Positions 1-6,334 of a stretch of DNA of 24,629 nucleotides are shown here, in pieces. Each line of letters begins with the position of its first letter. The first letter of the stretch is position 1. Position numbers and translations under genes: made by a program. The notes below the pieces were generated by a model that made no database searches, was not told the origin of the DNA, and was given only the letters and a program-made list of their open reading frames with translations. The stretch spans positions 1-24,629 of the forward strand of contig CAZOAR010000038.1 in assembly GCA_964577985.1 (NCBI GenBank), read 5' to 3'. The DNA is from CAZOAR01 sp964577985. GTDB taxonomy: Bacteria; Gemmatimonadota; CAZMKB01; CAZNLH01.

Positions 1-1
1 T

Positions 2-877
2 CATACATCCTTATCGGGTATAATCAAATTCGGGAATTATAAAAATTCCTATAATTATGAAGGTGAAAACGTCGGATTACCATATCTCCCGCTTGAATAT
101 ACGCGATACAGGTGTTTCGGGGGGACTACGAATGTCTGGAGCGGGCAGTGCAGACCACTCGACAGGATAGATTTCGAACGACGTGACTGGATTCCCCACA
201 GCGGCTGGCCTTTCTCGAAACCTGACCTTGACCCATACTATGAACGAGCGCAGCCAATATGCCATCTTGGCCCCTTCGCTTATGATGCGGCAATATGGGA
301 AGCCCGCTCCGGGAAGAGCAGCCTTCCATTCATGGGGGGCGGAGTAATAACAGAGATCTTTCAATTCAGCCCGCCGACCCGTTTTGGTGATGAGTACCGT
401 GAGGATGTGAAGAACTCGGGGAATATCGAGAGTTACCTGTTCGCCAACGTGGTCGAGATCGAGACGGACGAAGCGGCGCGGAGCGTGACTCGCCTCCTGG
501 CGTCTACCCTCGAGGGTAAGAGGTTTTCGGTTGCGGCAAGGCTGTTTATCATCGCGGCTGGTGGCATCGAAACCCCGTGATTGCTCTTCCTGTCCAACAA
601 GGTCATGCCGTCGGGGCTTGGCAATCAGAATGCCCTGGTGGGGCGCTTCTTTATGGAGCACCCACACCTCAAGTCGAGTGTGCTTCTCCTGTCGAATCCG
701 GAAAGAGCAGTCGGTCTCTACCAGAGACACAGAGTAGACAATATCCAGATCTACGGCACGCTGACAATGGCGGAGCAAGTGCTTCGCGAGGAGAAGATGG
801 CGGGCTCCAGCGCGGCACTGACCGCTACAAAGGGAGATCGTTACGAAAAAGCGAATGGATCTGAGGAAGCGCCGTGA
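2..877 (+). pseudogene. GMC-type oxidoreductase remnant, 5' cut by window edge, in-frame stop
   Basis: One frame is open from the left edge to a TGA at 578-580 and continues in the same frame to a TGA at 875-877. The translation reads as a glucose-methanol-choline (GMC) flavoprotein oxidoreductase: a GGTTNVWSGQCRPLD stretch (about 121-162), then DLDPYYERAQ, then AAGGIETP just before the stop and GLGNQNALVGRFFMEHPH just after it. Because family-like sequence continues across the TGA, it is a nonsense mutation and not a gene end. Family members usually read GGIENARLL here, so a CGA to TGA change is the simplest explanation. The C-terminal part of the family, with the catalytic His region and the final VAGSSVFPT-like FAD motif, is not found downstream, so the 3' end is also lost. 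The FAD-binding N-terminus would lie left of the window. It does not belong to the EPS operon, which has its own promoter at 1345. Confidence 0.75.
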
Positions 878-1182
878 TCATAGGCCACGAATACCTGAGA
901 AACAAGGGCGATGAGGCAGATCCTCGGGTCCTGATCGATCTGATCTGTCCGTCTTCTCCGATAGAACGAGGGAGTCTCGGCAGAGAGGACTCGGGAGAAC
1001 TGCGTTCTTCAGTGACGAAACGGGTGCGCGCCGATTTCGAGCGCGGACGCATTGTAGCAATATGTGGATGGATCCTTTCCGAAACCGAGGTCAGGCTTTG
1101 CTCGCTGACAGCCCTCTCCCCGCCTCAACCTTTGCTTCCGCGGATCAATGGACGACCCACGCGGGCCGAGGAAGTTCGATGA
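874..1182 (+). CDS. Short uncertain ORF, 102 aa, possibly remnant
   Basis: This ORF starts with GTG at 874, overlapping the TGA that ends the oxidoreductase remnant, and has a GAGGAA SD-like sequence at 863-868. The N-terminal half is charged and I recognise nothing in it. The C-terminal half contains VRADFERGRIVAICGW followed by ILSETEVRLCSL, a pattern that looks like a real conserved protein motif and not random translation. From memory it resembles a motif of short, uncharacterised, often secreted bacterial proteins found near oxidoreductases, but I cannot name the family. There is no signal peptide and no transmembrane segment. Given the decayed upstream gene, this may be a truncated or frameshifted companion gene. 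Alternatively it is a chance ORF. Confidence 0.3.
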   Translation: MIIGHEYLRNKGDEADPRVLIDLICPSSPIERGSLGREDSGELRSSVTKRVRADFERGRIVAICGWILSETEVRLCSLTALSPPQPLLPRINGRPTRAEEVR

Positions 1183-1344
1183 AGGCAAAGCCAATGGGCC
1201 AATAGAGTTACGCCTAACTCAAATCAAACATGTCTCAAAGTTGTTGACATCTTTCGCGTGGTGAAATCCAGTAGATAGACAATTGTGAGTAGTCCATATT
1301 GTCCAACTCCTGATGTGGCAGTGGTGATTTCTTGACAATGAAAC
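1183..1344. other. Gene-free region upstream of the EPS promoter
   Basis: No supported gene. The stretch is visibly AT-richer than its flanks. A further TTGACA at 1244-1249 lacks a convincing -10 hexamer at 16-18 bases. The right half carries the GACAAT/ATTGTC words described separately. The short ORFs on either strand have no SD and no protein-like composition. Confidence 0.5.
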
Positions 1345-1352
1345 TTGACAAT
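1278..1352. promoter_or_regulatory. Cluster of GACAAT / ATTGTC words, possible operator sites
   Basis: Four copies of the hexamer GACAAT or its complement lie within 75 bases: GACAAT at 1278-1283, ATTGTC at 1298-1303, and TTGACAAT at 1332-1339 and 1345-1352. The last copy overlaps the -35 element of the promoter and the one before it starts 13 bases upstream. The first copy sits in a small palindrome (ACAATTGT). Repeated words overlapping a strong promoter could be binding sites for a regulator. The alternative is a coincidence driven by the TTGACA core itself. Confidence 0.3.
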
Positions 1353-1373
1353 CATACCTAAATGTTGTATAAT
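1345..1373 (+). promoter_or_regulatory. Consensus sigma-70-type promoter of the EPS operon
   Basis: TTGACA at 1345-1350 and TATAAT at 1368-1373 are both perfect matches to the housekeeping sigma factor consensus, with the optimal 17-base spacer. Transcription would start near 1380. It points toward the export gene at 1672 and no other equally good promoter is seen before the first gene, so it is probably the main promoter of the locus. A consensus promoter without an activator requirement suggests control by repression or in the leader. Confidence 0.75.
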
Positions 1374-1379
1374 GGCAAA

Positions 1380-1671
1380 GCTTTATACGTATTATATAAG
1401 GAAAAAGCTGCCGAGATTTGTGAAACCCCGTTGACGTGGCTGTTTCTGCCGAAAACTTCATATTCGGTGATAAAACAGGATTGGGCGAGTCTGGCGCGAA
1501 ATCTTATCGCCCAACCCGGAATCCTCGCGCCCCTCGCTGCCCACTTCCCTTTTTTGGGTAAAATAGTACAGCCTGGGTGACGCATTCCGTTACAGATAGA
1601 TATGGTACTTTACAGAACTCATGTCAAGCTGGGATCGTAGTGTTCCATTTCGAAGTCAGGAGAGTACCTGT
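1380..1671 (+). promoter_or_regulatory. Long structured 5' leader of the EPS operon with a possible pseudoknot
   Basis: About 290 bases separate the predicted transcription start from the first start codon. Two perfect stems are visible. Stem 1 is TTGGGCGA (1481-1488) with TCGCCCAA (1507-1514). Stem 2 is GGCGCGA (1493-1499) with TCGCGCC (1525-1531). The 5' arm of stem 2 lies in the loop of stem 1 and its 3' arm lies outside, which is H-type pseudoknot geometry with connecting lengths of 4, 7 and 10 bases. A C-rich stretch follows, then a T6 run at 1551-1556. I could not match it to a known riboswitch; the conserved core of the cyclic-di-GMP class is not found. Confidence 0.4.
1658..1663 (+). 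promoter_or_regulatory. SD sequence deciding the start of the export gene
   Basis: AGGAGA lies 8 bases upstream of ATG 1672. The alternative in-frame ATG at 1621 has no comparable SD and would put a non-hydrophobic 17-residue extension in front of an evident signal peptide. Confidence 0.7.
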
Positions 1672-2400
1672 ATGGGGAAATGTACAATCGTGCTGGCGGT
1701 ACTGCTCGCGACTCTGGTCACATCGAACCTGAGGGGGGAGGAGACCTCTCGGAGTGACAAGGAGGGGGATCAATCCTTGTCCGGTAGCTCATTGGCTCCA
1801 GAATACCGGCTGGGGTTCGGGGACGTGCTGGAGGTCAAGTTCTTCTATAATCCACGCTTCAACGAAACAATCACGGTACGCCCGGACGGTCGGATTGCCA
1901 TGGAGCGAATCGGCGAGATCAGTATCGCCGGCATGACCCCGATGAATCTGGACAGCCTCATCACCGCGAAATATTCCGAGTTCATTCAGGACCCCGAGGT
2001 TACGGTCTTCGTTCGAGAGTTTGGTGGCTACCAGGTATATGTCCTTGGAGAGGTAAACAGTCCGGGGGGCTACCCCGTTCAGAGGAGCATGACCCTCCTC
2101 CAGGCACTGGCGGCGGCCGGGGGTACGAAGGACGGAGCGAAACTTGGGAACGTCATGGTGCTCCGGCGAGGGGTGACCGGAGAGGTCAAGGCCTTCAAGG
2201 TTGACCTGAAGCATTCGATCAAGAGCTCCAATGGTGACATTGTCGAAGATGATCAATTTGTCCAGGCGCTGGATATCGTCTATGTGCCGAAGACGTTCAT
2301 CGCGAGCGCCAGCACGTTTTTGACCCAGGTTTACGCGGGGGTCATCCCACCGGTGGATCTTTATATCCAGACCTTGTTCTGGAGCCGTTTGCATGATTGA
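1672..2400 (+). CDS. Polysaccharide export outer-membrane protein (Wza/PES family)
   Basis: This 242 aa protein should form the outer-membrane exit channel for the polymer. An N-terminal hydrophobic segment (residues 5-18) is a signal peptide. Cys4 is too early to be a lipobox cysteine, so the protein is probably not lipidated, unlike E. coli Wza. The PES domain starts at YRLGFGDVLEV (from residue 45) and runs to VTVFVREF. A SLBB domain follows at QVYVLGEVNSPGGYP (from about 121) with the typical LLQALAAAGG. The size fits the short exporters of exosortase-associated EPS loci, with one SLBB and no long C-terminal helix. The last residues include an amphipathic stretch around YAGVIPPVDLYIQTLFW that may act at the membrane. 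The start at 1672 is chosen because of SD AGGAGA and the signal peptide. It is the first gene after the promoter, followed 79 bases later by the chain-length gene. Confidence 0.9.
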   Translation: MGKCTIVLAVLLATLVTSNLRGEETSRSDKEGDQSLSGSSLAPEYRLGFGDVLEVKFFYNPRFNETITVRPDGRIAMERIGEISIAGMTPMNLDSLITAKYSEFIQDPEVTVFVREFGGYQVYVLGEVNSPGGYPVQRSMTLLQALAAAGGTKDGAKLGNVMVLRRGVTGEVKAFKVDLKHSIKSSNGDIVEDDQFVQALDIVYVPKTFIASASTFLTQVYAGVIPPVDLYIQTLFWSRLHD

Positions 2401-2479
2401 AGCCGGAGATAGTAAGCTGAGAAGACCCGTTGTATGGGGTTGGGAAAAACGTACAGCACCGAAACCCGGAGGCTGACAG

Positions 2480-3970
2480 ATGAATGAATACAATCCGAAC
2501 ATGAACCATGACATGAACGATTTCGAAAAGCCGATTTCACTGCTCAACGTGCTCAACGTTATGTTCCGACGCAAGAGGATAATCGTGACGTTCTTTGTTC
2601 TGGCGGTGGCCGTCGGCACCGCCCTGATGTTCGTCATCCCCCCGGTCTATCGAAGCAGCGCTCAGCTTCTCCTGGAGCGAGACCCCGATTCGGAGAAGGC
2701 GCTCCTTTTCGGGATGAACCTGCCGAATGGGCAGGCGCGATATGATTGGGTCGGCACGGAGATTGACATTATCAGGAGCCGTCCCGTCGCCATGCAGGTG
2801 GTACGCAAGCTGTCACTGGACCGGCTCGAAGAAGAGGGAGGGCCTTTGACGGAGGCGGAGAAATCGAGAAGGTTCGAAAAAGCCGTCGAGGGATTCATGG
2901 AGATCTTTACAGTCGATCGAGACCAGAACAGCAACGTGATCGAGATCGGTTTCGAGGCCGGCGACCCCGTGCTGGCGGCGAGGGTGGTGCAGGAGGTCAT
3001 AGGAACGTACCTCAGCCATCGTTCTGATATCTACGACGAATCAGAGACATACCGGTTCTTCGAGGAGCAGATGAATCTTGCGGACGAGAAACTGAAGGGT
3101 CTCGAAGATCAGGAGGTGGCGTACAAGCGGGAAAGAGAAGTGTTTTCACCAGAGGGACAGAAGGAGATTCTCCTCGCAAGGCTGGCCGAATATGAAAGCA
3201 GGAGGACCGCCTTGCGGTCCAGGCGGATCGACAAGGAGACGAAACTGACGGTCATCAAAGAACAGCTGCGAGACGGAGGAGATCTCAGGGTCCCATCGTT
3301 CGATTCGAATGACGGCTCCGGCAGGGTCGAGTACATCTCGAAACTGAAGGGTGACATGCTAGACATGGAGATCGAGCGTGAACGTCTGTTGCAGACCTTC
3401 ACGCCCCAGTACAAGGAAGTTATAGATCTGGACAAGACGATCGAGATCACCCGGGAGAAGTTCAAAGAGGAGATTAGTGGGCTGATCGACATGGAAGAGG
3501 CGTCGATTCGCGCGATCCAGGCCGAAGAACGGATGCTCCAGTCGATGATTGACGAGACGAAGAAGGAGATGCAGGAGGCCTCACAGGACGAGCGCGAGCT
3601 CGCCCGGTTCAGCCGCGGCATCGACATCAACAAGGAAGTTTATTCGATGTTTCTGAAACAGCGGGAGGAGGCGAGGATATCCCTCGCCAAGCTGGAGAGT
3701 GGGGTCAAGATCAAGGTGATCAGCGAGCCGTATGCCGCTCCCGATCCTGTAAAGCCGGAAAAGGCAAAGAACCTGTTGTTGTCTGTCTTCTTTGGACTTT
3801 TCGGTGGACTGGGACTGGCATATCTACTCAACTACTTCGATCACTCTATCTCGACGCCGAGGGAACTCGAGGATCTCACGGGGCTTCACGTTCTGGGGTC
3901 TATCCGGGAGATCGACCTCAATGGGAGTGACCTGCGAACAACCAGGAAAGAGACCGTTTTATCAGAATAA
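2480..3970 (+). CDS. Wzz/GumC-type chain-length determinant, inner-membrane protein
   Basis: This 496 aa polysaccharide co-polymerase should control chain length and bridge the inner-membrane machinery to the exporter. The N-terminal transmembrane helix is at about 34-53, followed directly by PPVYRSSAQLLLERD, the usual start of the Wzz periplasmic domain. The middle (about 190-400) is highly charged and rich in Glu, Arg and Lys, consistent with long coiled coils. PYAAPDPVKPEKAKN precedes the second helix at about 432-452, the proline-rich signature of the family. The C-terminus ends about 40 residues later on the cytoplasmic side, so no tyrosine kinase domain is fused; a separate CpsD-like gene lies two genes downstream. 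SD GGAGG (2468-2472) supports ATG 2480. The order exporter, chain-length protein, ATPase, CpsD-like is typical of PEP-CTERM/exosortase EPS loci. Confidence 0.9.
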   Translation: MNEYNPNMNHDMNDFEKPISLLNVLNVMFRRKRIIVTFFVLAVAVGTALMFVIPPVYRSSAQLLLERDPDSEKALLFGMNLPNGQARYDWVGTEIDIIRSRPVAMQVVRKLSLDRLEEEGGPLTEAEKSRRFEKAVEGFMEIFTVDRDQNSNVIEIGFEAGDPVLAARVVQEVIGTYLSHRSDIYDESETYRFFEEQMNLADEKLKGLEDQEVAYKREREVFSPEGQKEILLARLAEYESRRTALRSRRIDKETKLTVIKEQLRDGGDLRVPSFDSNDGSGRVEYISKLKGDMLDMEIERERLLQTFTPQYKEVIDLDKTIEITREKFKEEISGLIDMEEASIRAIQAEERMLQSMIDETKKEMQEASQDERELARFSRGIDINKEVYSMFLKQREEARISLAKLESGVKIKVISEPYAAPDPVKPEKAKNLLLSVFFGLFGGLGLAYLLNYFDHSISTPRELEDLTGLHVLGSIREIDLNGSDLRTTRKETVLSE

Positions 3971-3996
3971 ACCGATAAAGGCGAAGGTCCAGGACC

Positions 3997-5388
3997 ATGT
4001 ATTTGAAATATTATGGATTAAAGGAGAAGCCGTTTTCACTCTCCCCCGACCCGAAGTATCTCTACTGCGGGCCCAGCCACAAAGAGGCGCTTTCCCAGAT
4101 GGTCTACGCGGTCACGCAGGACAGCGGGTTCATGACCCTGTCCGGGGAGGTTGGTACAGGCAAGACACTCCTCGTCAACAGCCTCGTAGCGAGCCTCCCG
4201 GAGGACTACCTGAGTGCCAGGATATATTACACGATCCTGTCTCCGAAGGGATTGATACAGAATATCTGCAAGGAGTTCCGGATTGCCTACACCGACCGCT
4301 CGATGGCGGAGATGATGTTCGGCCTGCAGGATCTGCTGAATTGGAGATACAAGGCCGGGAAGAAGACCGTTCTGATCCTCGACGAGGCCCAGAACCTGAG
4401 TCGGGATGCGCTCGAGACCGTTCGCCTGATGTCGAACGTCGAGGCCGTTCACGAGAAGATTTTGCAGATCCTTCTGGTGGGTCAACCGGAGCTCGAGGAA
4501 AAACTGCGGAGCAGAGATCTGCGGCAGCTTCGAGAGAGAATTGGGCTGAGGTTTCGCCTGAGCACATTCTCCCGGGAGGAGACGAAATCCTACATCAACC
4601 ACCGACTCGCCGTGGCAGGGAAAAGCAATGGTAGAGAGATTCTTACAGAGGGCGCAATCGACAAGATATATGCCTTGTCGGAGGGCGTTCCCCGGCGGAT
4701 CAATATACTGTCTGACAGCGCCCTCCTGCTCGGCTACGCGAGAAGTTCACAGAAGGTCGACAGGAGGATGATCGAGAAGGTCGGATTGGACCATGATGTG
4801 ATCGAAAAGAGACAGGAAGAGGAAGATGTCGAGATAAGAACGGATGTCCCGGTTGAACTCTCCATTCCCACGGATCAGGAGCTCGATTTATCTCACGAAA
4901 CAGATACCGGTGGCCGGTCCAGCCCCGGCATTGTCGACCTGCGACGTGATGGGCAGGGGGGTGAGCCACATCCGGTGGCCCATGTGGAAAAGGGAGTGTG
5001 TGTCGAGGAGCGGATGGAACCAGAACCGACCCATCCTCCGGTCGACCACCCACCCGAATATGATAAACCGGTCGAGGAAATGGAATCGGTTCATCAACCG
5101 AGCCGTGTCGAAACCGATGATGGTGAGTTGGAGATAGAATCCGCGGAAACTCAAAGCGAACTCAGACATTTGCTGTTTGAAGGCCGTATGTCGACGAATT
5201 GCAAGGTGGTAGCGACTGAGAGCAGTCTCGTCGAGAAGATCCTCTGGTCCCTTCTGATATCGATCAGTTTTTTCTGTATTGCGTTCATCTTCATCGAGTT
5301 CGGCTTACCCTTCGTTCGGGACCATTACACGTTTTTGGCATCGCTCTATGAAGCTGCATACCAGAAGGTTACGCTTGTATTAAACTAA
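3997..5388 (+). CDS. ExeA-like AAA ATPase with C-terminal membrane anchor, EPS-associated
   Basis: This 463 aa ATPase resembles the general-secretion ATPase ExeA and the ATPase regularly encoded in exosortase-type EPS loci. It begins with YYGLKEKPFSLSPDPKYLY, characteristic of the group. Walker A is GEVGTGKT (residues 50-57) and Walker B is VLILDEAQN (Asp129, Glu130), both intact. An ERIGLRFRLSTFSREE stretch and a sensor-2-like region ending GVPRRINILSDSALLLGY complete the AAA module by about residue 250. A long acidic, proline-containing low-complexity linker follows. One strong hydrophobic helix at about 415-440 would tether it to the inner membrane. Its exact job is unknown; coupling ATP hydrolysis to assembly or export through the chain-length protein is inferred. 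It lies 26 bases after the Wzz-like gene. Confidence 0.88.
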   Translation: MYLKYYGLKEKPFSLSPDPKYLYCGPSHKEALSQMVYAVTQDSGFMTLSGEVGTGKTLLVNSLVASLPEDYLSARIYYTILSPKGLIQNICKEFRIAYTDRSMAEMMFGLQDLLNWRYKAGKKTVLILDEAQNLSRDALETVRLMSNVEAVHEKILQILLVGQPELEEKLRSRDLRQLRERIGLRFRLSTFSREETKSYINHRLAVAGKSNGREILTEGAIDKIYALSEGVPRRINILSDSALLLGYARSSQKVDRRMIEKVGLDHDVIEKRQEEEDVEIRTDVPVELSIPTDQELDLSHETDTGGRSSPGIVDLRRDGQGGEPHPVAHVEKGVCVEERMEPEPTHPPVDHPPEYDKPVEEMESVHQPSRVETDDGELEIESAETQSELRHLLFEGRMSTNCKVVATESSLVEKILWSLLISISFFCIAFIFIEFGLPFVRDHYTFLASLYEAAYQKVTLVLN

Positions 5389-5448
5389 TCGGATTTCATA
5401 CGCAGGCGATGTAACGGCCAGATCATCGATAACGGGAGGATCCGTAGC

Positions 5449-6324
5449 ATGAGTTTTTATCGAGATGTCCTGAAGCGGGCAGAAAAGGAAGGGAAGATCA
5501 ATCCCGTTCTGTTGCCGTGGGAGAAGAGAAGAGCGACAGAAAAGCTCGACATAAAGAGAAGAATAAGGAGAAAGGAGCCAGGAAGGCCTCAACTCTCGAT
5601 CGAACCATTGGCGCTTCCGCATGAGGCGCTGAACGACCTCCAGAGGGTCATCGAGAACCTGTGTTCGATGGCGGCGGAGAAGAAGCTGCGGGTCATCGGG
5701 ATCGCCAGCGCCGTCCCGAACCAGGGGAACTCCACCCTCGCGGCCGTTTTTTCGTTGATGATGGCCAGGCGGGAGAACGGATACCTGGACCCGATAGCGG
5801 CGGCCGGGATCGTCGGCCTGGAGTTCGGCACGCTGGGGGAAAACGAACGCCATCGAGTTCTTCTCCTCGACGCCAATATGAAACAGCCGTCGCTCCACCG
5901 GATATTCGGCATGCCCAATGAAGCCGGCCTGGGTGAACTTCTCGACGAAGAGTTCACTCTCCGGGACGTGGTGAAGGAGGTCGAATCGTCGAACCTCCGT
6001 CTGATCACGGCCGGTGGAAAGAACGATTTTCGCTTCGCGAAGGCCCACTTCAATCGACTCAAATTGATCCTGGAGAAGAGCAGAGATCAGGACGAGTTCG
6101 TGTTTCTGGATTTGCCATCGATTCTTCAGCACGCGGAGGGGATCACTCTGGGCAAACTGTGTGACGGAGTCATCCTTGTCGTGTGCGCCGAAGAGACAAG
6201 TCTCGAACTCGTCCAGGAGACGAAGCGGTTGCTGGAGGACGTGAACGTACCCCTCATGGGAAGCGTTCTGAACAGGCAGAAGAATTACATCCCCGAGTGG
6301 GTATACAGGCTACTGGGTCACTGA
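5449..6324 (+). CDS. CpsD/CapB-like tyrosine-kinase family protein with defective Walker A
   Basis: This 291 aa soluble protein has the fold order of bacterial tyrosine kinases (CpsD, CapB, Wzc C-terminal domain): a basic N-terminal region, an RVIENL-type lead-in, a Walker A region, Walker A' VLLLDANMKQPSLH (Asp141) and Walker B FVFLDLPS (Asp221). The P-loop reads SAVPNQGNST (87-96). The position expected to be the ATP-contacting lysine (GKS/T) is Asn94, encoded by AAC. Walker A and A' are also further apart than usual, with about 20 extra residues around LDPIAAAGIVGLEFGTLGE. The C-terminus has only two tyrosines and no tyrosine cluster. It may be a pseudokinase that still binds the Wzz-like protein, or it may bind ATP in a non-standard way. 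SD GGGAGGA at 5434-5440 supports the start. Confidence 0.85.
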   Translation: MSFYRDVLKRAEKEGKINPVLLPWEKRRATEKLDIKRRIRRKEPGRPQLSIEPLALPHEALNDLQRVIENLCSMAAEKKLRVIGIASAVPNQGNSTLAAVFSLMMARRENGYLDPIAAAGIVGLEFGTLGENERHRVLLLDANMKQPSLHRIFGMPNEAGLGELLDEEFTLRDVVKEVESSNLRLITAGGKNDFRFAKAHFNRLKLILEKSRDQDEFVFLDLPSILQHAEGITLGKLCDGVILVVCAEETSLELVQETKRLLEDVNVPLMGSVLNRQKNYIPEWVYRLLGH

Positions 6325-6328
6325 GAGG
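6323..6328 (+). promoter_or_regulatory. SD sequence favouring the second ATG of the sugar transferase gene
   Basis: GAGAGG ends directly before ATG 6329 (no spacer) but 6 bases before the in-frame ATG 6335. Normal ribosome spacing therefore favours 6335. The two starts differ by two codons. Confidence 0.6.
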
Positions 6329-6334
6329 ATGGAA

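Noticed and set aside
578..580. The in-frame TGA as a selenocysteine or recoded codon
   Set aside because: The site corresponds to an ordinary residue in the GGIENARLL region, the gene also lacks its 3' part, and many genes in the window use TGA as a normal stop.
1362..1580. Small ORF on the plus strand within the promoter/leader
   Set aside because: Its ATG lies inside the promoter upstream of the expected transcription start, has no SD, and the protein resembles no family.
1380..1671. Cyclic-di-GMP riboswitch in the leader (GGGTGACGCA at 1575-1584 looked suggestive)
   Set aside because: The conserved partner segments and tetraloop helix of that class are not found around it.
1621..1671. 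Longer start for the export protein at ATG 1621
   Set aside because: No good SD and the extension would precede an evident signal peptide; ATG 1672 has AGGAGA at the right distance.
1789..2637. 282-codon reverse-strand ORF
   Set aside because: It lies opposite the export and chain-length genes, which have clear domain motifs; the reverse product shows none.
3792..4634. 280-codon plus-strand ORF in another frame
   Set aside because: Overlaps two genes with clear motifs; its composition (Arg/Gly/Pro-rich) is that of an off-frame translation.
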